Below are positions 57,847 to 64,000 of a DNA stretch of 64,000 nt, in pieces. The notes below the pieces were generated by a model, which saw only the letters and a program-made list of their open reading frames with translations, did no database searches and was not told the DNA's origin. The translations under genes were made by a program, and so were the position numbers. The first letter of the stretch is position 1, and the number at the start of each line of letters is the position of its first letter. The stretch is from Adiantum capillus-veneris (lineage: Eukaryota > Streptophyta > Polypodiopsida > Polypodiales > Pteridaceae), in assembly GCA_014529385.2 (NCBI GenBank), contig CM043966.1, positions 108,406,087-108,470,086 of the forward strand, in the 5' to 3' direction.

Positions 57847-59162
57847 AGGCTGGTCTCAGGGCTAGACGGTGGAGTTTCCGGTTTTTTCTTGAAGTCCCTG
57901 TCCACCTTTGTCTTTCTCTCTCTCTCTTGGCCTTCCTGCTCTTCTAGTAGTTGCCGTCGGACTTCCTCCACTTCTGCTTCTGTAAATGGTACATGTGGGA
58001 TATTTTCCGTCGTGGCATCCACAATCTCAAAATTCTTAATATAGTCTTCAAATCTGTCTCTGTGCACCCTTCGGGATGATCCCTACATTGCTTCTAGTGA
58101 CGGCTTCCATAGCTCGCTCAAATCCCCCTTGAGGGCTCTTTCGGCTCTAAAACTTTCCATTAGCCGCTCCAGCCGTACCACTTTCTATGATTTCATCTCT
58201 TTGACCGGCACTTGGACACTCTCTTTCTTTCCTTTCTTCAACTCTGGCTGCTCCTCTTGCACGGTTTCTAACCAGCGTTTCAACCTTATGGCAACTCTTG
58301 GTACTTTTGGTTGTTCCTCTTCCTTATCTTCCTTGAGCCTTAGCCAGTCCTTTTGTGACGAAGGGTCAGGCCATCTTCCCTTGGCGTGTAATGCCCCATA
58401 AACCACTTTCGTGATTAACTCTCCTGGCACAATGTATGTGGGGTTCTTGTTGCCCATCTTCACCAGATTGTCATGTATATAAGCAGCATAGTTGATTACT
58501 TTTGGCTTGCTCTTCTGCATTGCCCAGGTGAAGGTTGTGGCAATTGCTCTAGGCGGCATTCTATACTTTAGTGGCCGCTTTGTACACATGTGGAATTACT
58601 AGTTGTACAACTGACTCATGATTGCCACTTTAGGGTTGGCAATGTCTTCAAAGGTGTAGTTGCCTTTCTTTTCTGTGTACACCTTTACTTCGTCTCTTCT
58701 TTTGGTTACACTATCCCCTTTGTTGGAGAGGTCTAGTGTAGCTGCCACTACTTTCTATGTGATTTCAATCACAGTGTCTGGCTTGCCCTATAGATCCGTA
58801 ACTCTGGCCACTCCATCTTCTTTGATTGTAGTCACAAACTCCCATACTCTTTTTATGTCAATTCCGACTGGCACAGGCTCAAAATAATTGTGGAGATCCA
58901 TCTTCTCCAGGTACTCTGCCATCTTGCTTCTGACAAACTCATTGAGCTCCTGCGGTAGTATGGGTATCTCTATTGCATTTCCTTTGGTGTCTTTGAACAC
59001 GCCTTGGTAGATCTTCAGACCATTTGACTCTAGCAAGTCCTCTTGGATCCACGTGCTGGTTGGCTTTAGAGTTCCTTCCGGTATGACGAACGGCTCTACT
59101 TCTTCCAAGTAATCTTTTATGGTCATCCTCTTCTTCTTTGCCGGTGATTTTGCGGCTGCCAT
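57847..59162 (-). pseudogene. E3 ORF, N-terminal segment
   Basis: ATG at 59162 (MAAAKSPAKKKRM), then TIKDYLEEVEPFVIPEGTL, PILPQELNEFVRSKMAEYLE and MDLHNYFEPVPVG. The second half has RMPPRAIATTFTWAMQKS, YAAYIHDNLVKMG and YIVPGELITKVVYGALHAKG. It ends in a charged, Pro-rich linker (PETPPSSPETSLP). A single frame without shifts is broken by six stops: TAG 58788, TAG 58755, TAG 58599, TAA 58596, TAG 58185, TAG 58083. All are one C-to-T step from Gln codons. The architecture (globular N-terminus, then long coiled coil) recalls plant retrotransposon structural ORFs without pol, but I do not recognise the family. Confidence 0.75.
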
Positions 59163-59199
59163 AGATCCTGTTGCACTCAGTAGTCCGAAGTTAGCATTT

Positions 59200-60240
59200 T
59201 TTCCATATTAGCTGAGAAACTGACTTTTAACTATCCAAATGACTTGAAAATTGAAAATAAAACTTAAAAGGAACTTGGGAAACTGTGCATGTGCTCACAG
59301 TACAATTTTGGCCAAAAAATTTCATTTAGACATCCTACGCTTAGAATGTCTTTTTCATCAGATTTTGGTGAAACTTGGCAAGCTGGTTGTCCTTGGCCTG
59401 TACAACATGGCTATATGGTTGGAATTGGATTTGGGCATCAAAAAGTGCATTTCTGGGTAGATTCAAGCTTTAGGCTCACAAATTGGGTAGGATGTCCACA
59501 ACAGGTGGCAAATGATATCCAAATGGGTTGAAAATTGATATATGGGCTCCTTGCATCATGGTAATGGCTCCCAGAAGGTCAATTTTTGCACAGAAGTTCA
59601 AAAACATGCTGGAGACGTCCTACGCGTAGGATGTCTATTTCATCAAAATAGCTTGGGATTTGTATTGTGGGTAGCCCTTGGTATGTGGAACATGGTTATG
59701 TGATTGGATTTTGATTTGGACAAGATTTGATGTTGGTAAGACCATGTGTAGTGTTTTTGGGCTCAAAAAGTGTATCTTGGAGGTGTTGGGGGTCAAAAAT
59801 TATTAGAATGGCTTCAAACTTGATATATGAGCTCTTGAAGATGATATAAAAAGATCTAGAGTTGAAAAATACCCTCTGTAGGCCAAAAATGTCAAATAGA
59901 CATCCTACGAGTAGGATGTCTACTCCATTATTTTTTGCAGGTGACCAGACAGATTGGTTGGCAATGTGCTCATGAATGTATTGTGCAAGTTTCATGTGAT
60001 TTGGACAAGTTTTGGTAGGTCTATGACACATTATTGCCTCTATGCCCTGACTTTGTGTTTTTTCATACATATGAGGTCAATTTTGGTCCAATTGTGATGA
60101 AACTTGTTGGCTAGCATGTAAAGGCTATTCAGAAAATGTGTGTGATGAGAAATGTTGGATTTTGTGCCCAGAATTGGCCTTGAGACATCCTATGCGTAGG
60201 ATGTCTCTTGATGAATGTTTTATGGAAACTGCTACTAGTG
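59200..60240. repeat. 285-bp tandem repeat with palindromes
   Basis: Diverged units with the palindrome GACATCCTAC/GTAGGATGTC at 59329, 59614, 59899 and 60184, exactly 285 bp apart each time. Between palindromes the units share blocks such as GGTTGGAATTGGATTTGG / GTGATTGGATTTTGATTTGG and GAAAATTGATATATG / AAACTTGATATATG. The array lies just upstream of the E3 start codon (minus strand). Confidence 0.85.
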
Positions 60241-62344
60241 CCTGGCCCTTAGTCCCCTTGAGTCCCTTTTAAGCCTAATTTCAACAAAAAAGTCAAATAG
60301 ATAGAAAATAACTCCCTGTGTGGATTTCAGAGCCTCTGAGCCGTTTTCTAACTTTTGGAGTGCTTCTCGGCGATGAAATTTCTTGATGTTGGTCTCCATA
60401 GCTTCCCGATCCCTTGGGGATCCTTGCCGTATGGTTTTTGTCGACTTTGGCTTCACCGGAGCTCCATTTGGCAATTTGTCACTCTAAAAGCACCCGTAGT
60501 TGCGTTTATATGTCTTCGATGACTTGTGGTGGTCTACCACCATAGAACTTGATTGTCGATGGTCTAGGAAAGCCGCTCGTGAAGTTTGGTGGCAAACGGA
60601 CATGCGGTTTGGCTGCGAGAGCTATTTGACACTGTGTGTCTGATGCCGTTTCTGAAGTTTAGTGCCGCTTCAGGTCACCTTTTGGTCATGTGGGCTATAT
60701 AGACTCGTCGAGCATGTCAAGATGCTCCTACCCATGAATTTCGGTAGCATTTGGGCACCTCTCCGTCGATTTCCTATTTGGTGGCCTCTTGCAGGACTCT
60801 AGGAATTAGGGTTTTTCCCGATGGTTTTCTACTGTCTTTGGACATCCCAGACTGGTCTCCTATGCTAGGGTAAGCTGCCGATGAAGTCTCATTGCTTTTG
60901 GGTTAGCCGTTAGGTGGCCACTTCTACTTGTAGGTCTCTACTACTCGCTTTCTGTGTGAACCCTACGCTAGTTTTCGCGACAAAACGACAAACATGCACG
61001 AAAAGTTGAAGGTGGTGAGCCTACCTCTCATGTCTGAAGCCCGGTTGGGTAGTCGTGCACGTCGTAGGAGCTGCTGGAAGTTCCGTTCGCTCTAGGTGGC
61101 AAGAGCTCTCTCTCAAAGGTCAATAGTGGAAATGAGCTAAAAATGAAGTGAAAATTTCTTATAATGGGGGTCCCCGAACCACTTTTCATGAAATTTGACA
61201 TGTACTCCCAACTTCTTGCGAGATGCGGTTTAGGCTCAAAAGTTTCTTGATTGGGACTTCATTTGCCCAGTTTTCGAGAAATTTGGCACTTCGGTCAAAA
61301 TCTGGCCAAAACACGCTTTCCGCTCTAGTCTCATAATTGCACCCCCACTATACCATAGGTTGTCCTATAGTCACTGATCATCCCTATATTTTTTGTTTTT
61401 CATTACGATCGTTTTTCACCTACTTTTTGTATTTTTGAAGTTTTTCTACCGAAAATTAGAAAAATTAAAAGGAAAATGGTAAATCAAACCCAGAAAATCC
61501 CCAAAAATCATAATAAATCAAAAGCATCACCGCAAAACATTATATACACTCACATGCAATTTTTATGTCCGGATTTCTCCGTTTTACCAATATTTTGTCC
61601 AAAAAATGGTCATTTTTACCTATATACACACACCTAGGGGCTTGATTTGGCGTTTGGCCCCATATACTTGTAGATTCATGCTGTATAAGGGCATATGTAC
61701 TTGGGTTAGTCCATAAAATTTCACAATCAAACAACAAACCTTAAAAATAATCGAAAAACATGCCCTTTTTTGCTCTTTCTGCCATTGGGTCCGCATTTGA
61801 GAATGTCTCCCCCCCTCCTAGCCGGAGTCCTCCCGACGACAAGGTATCTCCTTGGAGTATGTGTAGTGCATGGGTTGAAAAAAATTGTGCTAATGCTTGG
61901 CCATGTAATGTGGCCCTATATAATGCAGACTCGGTCAATGCATGGAAAAATTAATGTTGTGCAAGAGAAGGGTATAAGCAAGATGCTTATTGGCATTCTC
62001 CGTAGAGGTTTCCTGTCTTTTTTGCAAGTAAAAGCTATAAATCTACTGCTCTTTGTTTGATTGTCTTTCTTGCAAAAGTCGTTTGCTTTGCCGCTACTGC
62101 CAATATGGCCGTAGTCGTCTCCTTGGAGAGAATTTTCGTGGCGGAATTGGCCATAGACTTTGTCTCTTTTGCTTTCCATTGGTAGCTTTTCTTTGGAGAT
62201 TTTTGTAGGTTTAGTGCTACTGCCGTGGTTGCCATTGTTTTTTTGTTGATGATCATCCACATAAATTGGTTTGCCGGTTTCTTATGCATTTGTCTACCTT
62301 CCGATGTTGCTTGTACTGAAGGGAGTTCCTTTTGCTTTGATTTC
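60241..62344. other. Unassigned; possible E3 leader or 5' LTR region
   Basis: About 2.1 kb without a supported ORF or repeat partner in the window. A minus-strand purine run GGAGGGGGGGAGA lies at 61809-61821. The sequence does not visibly match the E3 3' LTR, so its relation to E3 is open. Confidence 0.4.
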
Positions 62345-62938
62345 GGGTGGATTTACGCCTTCTAGCAACACACTCTTATCAAACATATAAAGGGGTTGCA
62401 TGCCTTATTGTCATCATCCTCCCTCCCTCAGCTCAGGGTCACTGGAGGGCTTGGTGAGAAGGCCAAAAATGAGGAGGATTCTTTCAAGACAGCCAAGCAC
62501 CGCTAGGGGTTGAAGGGGCCTTACATGAGAGAATGACACAAGAGACGGTGACAACTAGATGATAGGGAATGCAAAGGATGGCAGGAAGAGCAAGCAATAT
62601 CAATCTGCAGACTGGGACAGGGTTGGCAAGGCAACAAGTGGGGTGGATTTACGCCTTCTAGCAACACACTCTTATCAAACATATAAAGGGGTTGCATGCC
62701 TTATTGTCGTCATCCTCCCTCCCTCAGCTCCAAGTCACTGGAGGGCTTGGTGAGAAGACCAAAAATTAGGAGGATGCTTTCAAGAAATCCAAGCACCGCT
62801 AGGGGTTGAAGGGGCCTTACATGAGAGAATGACACAAGAGACGGTGAGAACTAGATGATAGGGAATGCAAAGGATGGCAGGAAGAGCAAGCAATATCAAT
62901 CTACAGACTGGGACAGGGTTGGCAAGGCAGCAAGTGGG
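62345..62938. repeat. 296-bp tandem duplication
   Basis: 62345-62640 and 62641-62938 are nearly identical, both starting GGGTGGATTTACGCC. No coding function is seen. Confidence 0.95.
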
Positions 62939-63510
62939 GTGCTGCAAAGGAGGATAAGGAAGGCAATCGATCAAAGCCAGCAATGGTGGAAAAGGAGGCC
63001 CAAGGGGTGGGATATCGTCAAGCATGGACTTCATTCTGAAGACTCTCTTGTGGAGAGTGACTGATCTTGATGGTGATTTCCTCTCTGCCCAAATAACTCT
63101 CTGGAAAACTGTTGCACCATCCTCTCTGTACAACGTGCCATCATCATCACTCTCTATAGTGCTCTTCCCTTCTGAAGCTAGCCTCCTCCATCCCACTCTC
63201 TCCTTTATGCTCTCTGCATCATCCCTCCGCCTTCCTGTAGGTGTCTCCTTCCCTTCTAGTTCCTTGCAACTTGTCACCAGCCGGCAACTAGCCCTGGTCA
63301 CCCCAATCTTTATGCAGCTCTTAACCTCCTGTAATGAGGCAGTTTGGCTCCCAACACTATGGCAATCCCCAAGCTTGCACCACCCAGCAACTCACCCTTT
63401 GCCCTCAACTTGGTTCAACCAAAGGCTCTCCCAACCGTTCTTTGCCGATTCCCCTTGTTAGTGCCCTGTGCTTCTATGCAATCCCTTGGCGGCTCATTCT
63501 CCTTGACTCT
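62939..63510. other. Unassigned sequence
   Basis: Open frames on both strands (to 173 codons) are present, but they run through the tandem repeat or are pyrimidine-biased. None shows a known motif. Confidence 0.35.
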
Positions 63511-63541
63511 GCAACCCAGACTTCCTTTTTCCGCTCACACT

Positions 63542-63599
<58 letters not shown>

Positions 63600-63626
63600 C
63601 CCAGACTTCCTTTTTCCGCTCACACT

Positions 63627-63703
<77 letters not shown>
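63511..63703. repeat. Duplicated segment with (CT)n tracts
   Basis: GCAACCCAGACTTCC, CGCTCACACTCCTT and a (CT)n tract occur twice in tandem (63511-63595 and 63596-63703). Confidence 0.95.
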
Positions 63704-63706
<3 letters not shown>

Positions 63707-64000
63707 GGATGCACATAGCACAAACCAAAAGGGGAGGATGCACAGTGGACACACAAAAAAGGGGGAGGTGGTAGAGATGAGGAAATTGAGTGAAAATTCG
63801 GCATCTCATTAGATTCCATGTACTGAAAGTCGACCGAAATAGGTCTCCTCAATCTCAAAAAAAATCAATATCTTCATCATATTCACGATCACATCTTTAT
63901 CATTGTCTTTACATGTTTCTATCTAGGGATTATTACCTCATTCAACCAATGAAAAGTTTACTTTTCATGATTCAATTTTGTTTGTCTAATGAGTGTTCTA

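Larger units (their letters stand above)
24415..60240 (-). mobile_element. E3: pol-less LTR element with long coiled-coil ORF, split by three insertions
   Basis: The 3' LTR (24415-25343) and purine tract give the minus orientation. The ORF starts at 59162 and continues in segments 57847-59162, 38094-38761, 31623-32541 and 25358-25926. It is separated by a CACTA element, copia B and copia A. No pol motif was found in any segment. Upstream of the ORF is a 285-bp tandem array. The 5' LTR was not identified, so the right limit is not known; 60240 is only the end of the array. Confidence 0.7.

Noticed and set aside
58083-58790. TAG read as Gln (altered genetic code) in E3
   Set aside because: CACTA, copia and gypsy genes here also end in normal TAG/TAA stops, and some frames carry TGA and frameshifts. 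C-to-T decay explains the pattern more simply.
58083-58790. Repair of the stops by U-to-C RNA editing, as known in fern and hornwort organelles
   Set aside because: That editing is an organelle process. These are nuclear-type transposons with spliceosomal introns nearby.
59329-60205. CRISPR-like array from the evenly spaced palindromes
   Set aside because: Spacers are 263 bp, related to each other, and lie in a plant retroelement. It is a tandem repeat.
62780-63301. 173-codon minus-strand ORF
   Set aside because: It crosses the 296-bp tandem duplication and a pyrimidine-rich region and shows no domain pattern. Likely chance.

Overview
The window is a slice of a large, repeat-rich plant nuclear genome. 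The evidence is Ty1/copia, Ty3/gypsy and CACTA (En/Spm) elements nested in each other, plant-type splice sites in the CACTA genes, and long (CT)n, (GA)n, (TA)n and (AC)n tracts. No ordinary host gene, tRNA, rRNA or CRISPR array could be recognised. A fern or other large-genome land plant is plausible, but the sequence does not settle the lineage.

Layout. 217-7519 is E1, a minus-strand LTR retrotransposon with ~2.2 kb LTRs, a gag-like ORF and an acidic ORF ending in repeated DPGG motifs, but no pol. 9060-12540 is a decayed minus-strand Ty3/gypsy relic. 14339-14935 is an LTR sitting against a C-terminal fragment of an E3-type ORF (14936-15786). 18696-20426 is a plus-strand gypsy relic with primer site, two small leader ORFs and gag. 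It is cut by E2 (20427-24413, minus), a second pol-less LTR element with gag remnants and an acidic ORF ending in a DPGG motif. E3 starts at 24415 with its 3' LTR and reads on the minus strand to at least 59162. Its long coiled-coil ORF is split by copia A (25927-31622, minus), copia B (32542-38093, plus, TSD CCTTG) and a 19 kb CACTA element (38762-57843). The CACTA transposase gene is itself interrupted by a head-to-tail Ty3/gypsy array (41121-54896: LTR, body, LTR, truncated body; period 8026 bp). Upstream of the E3 start codon is a tandem repeat with a palindrome every 285 bp (59200-60240). The rest, to 64000, holds tandem duplications and microsatellites but no recognisable gene.

How the parts relate. 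E1 and the gypsy array share LTR terminal bases, primer-binding site, polypurine tract and a gag domain. E1 therefore looks like a parasite of that gypsy family. E2 shares a primer site with the 18.7 kb gypsy relic. Two gypsy families with different primer sites carry the same pair of ~70-residue leader ORFs, in opposite order. The long ORFs are broken mainly by stop codons one C-to-T step from Gln or Arg codons, as expected from decay of methylated cytosines in silenced elements.

The most unusual content is the leader ORF pair, the acidic DPGG proteins of the pol-less elements, the E3 coiled-coil ORF whose frame can be followed across two nested insertions, and the 285-bp palindromic array.
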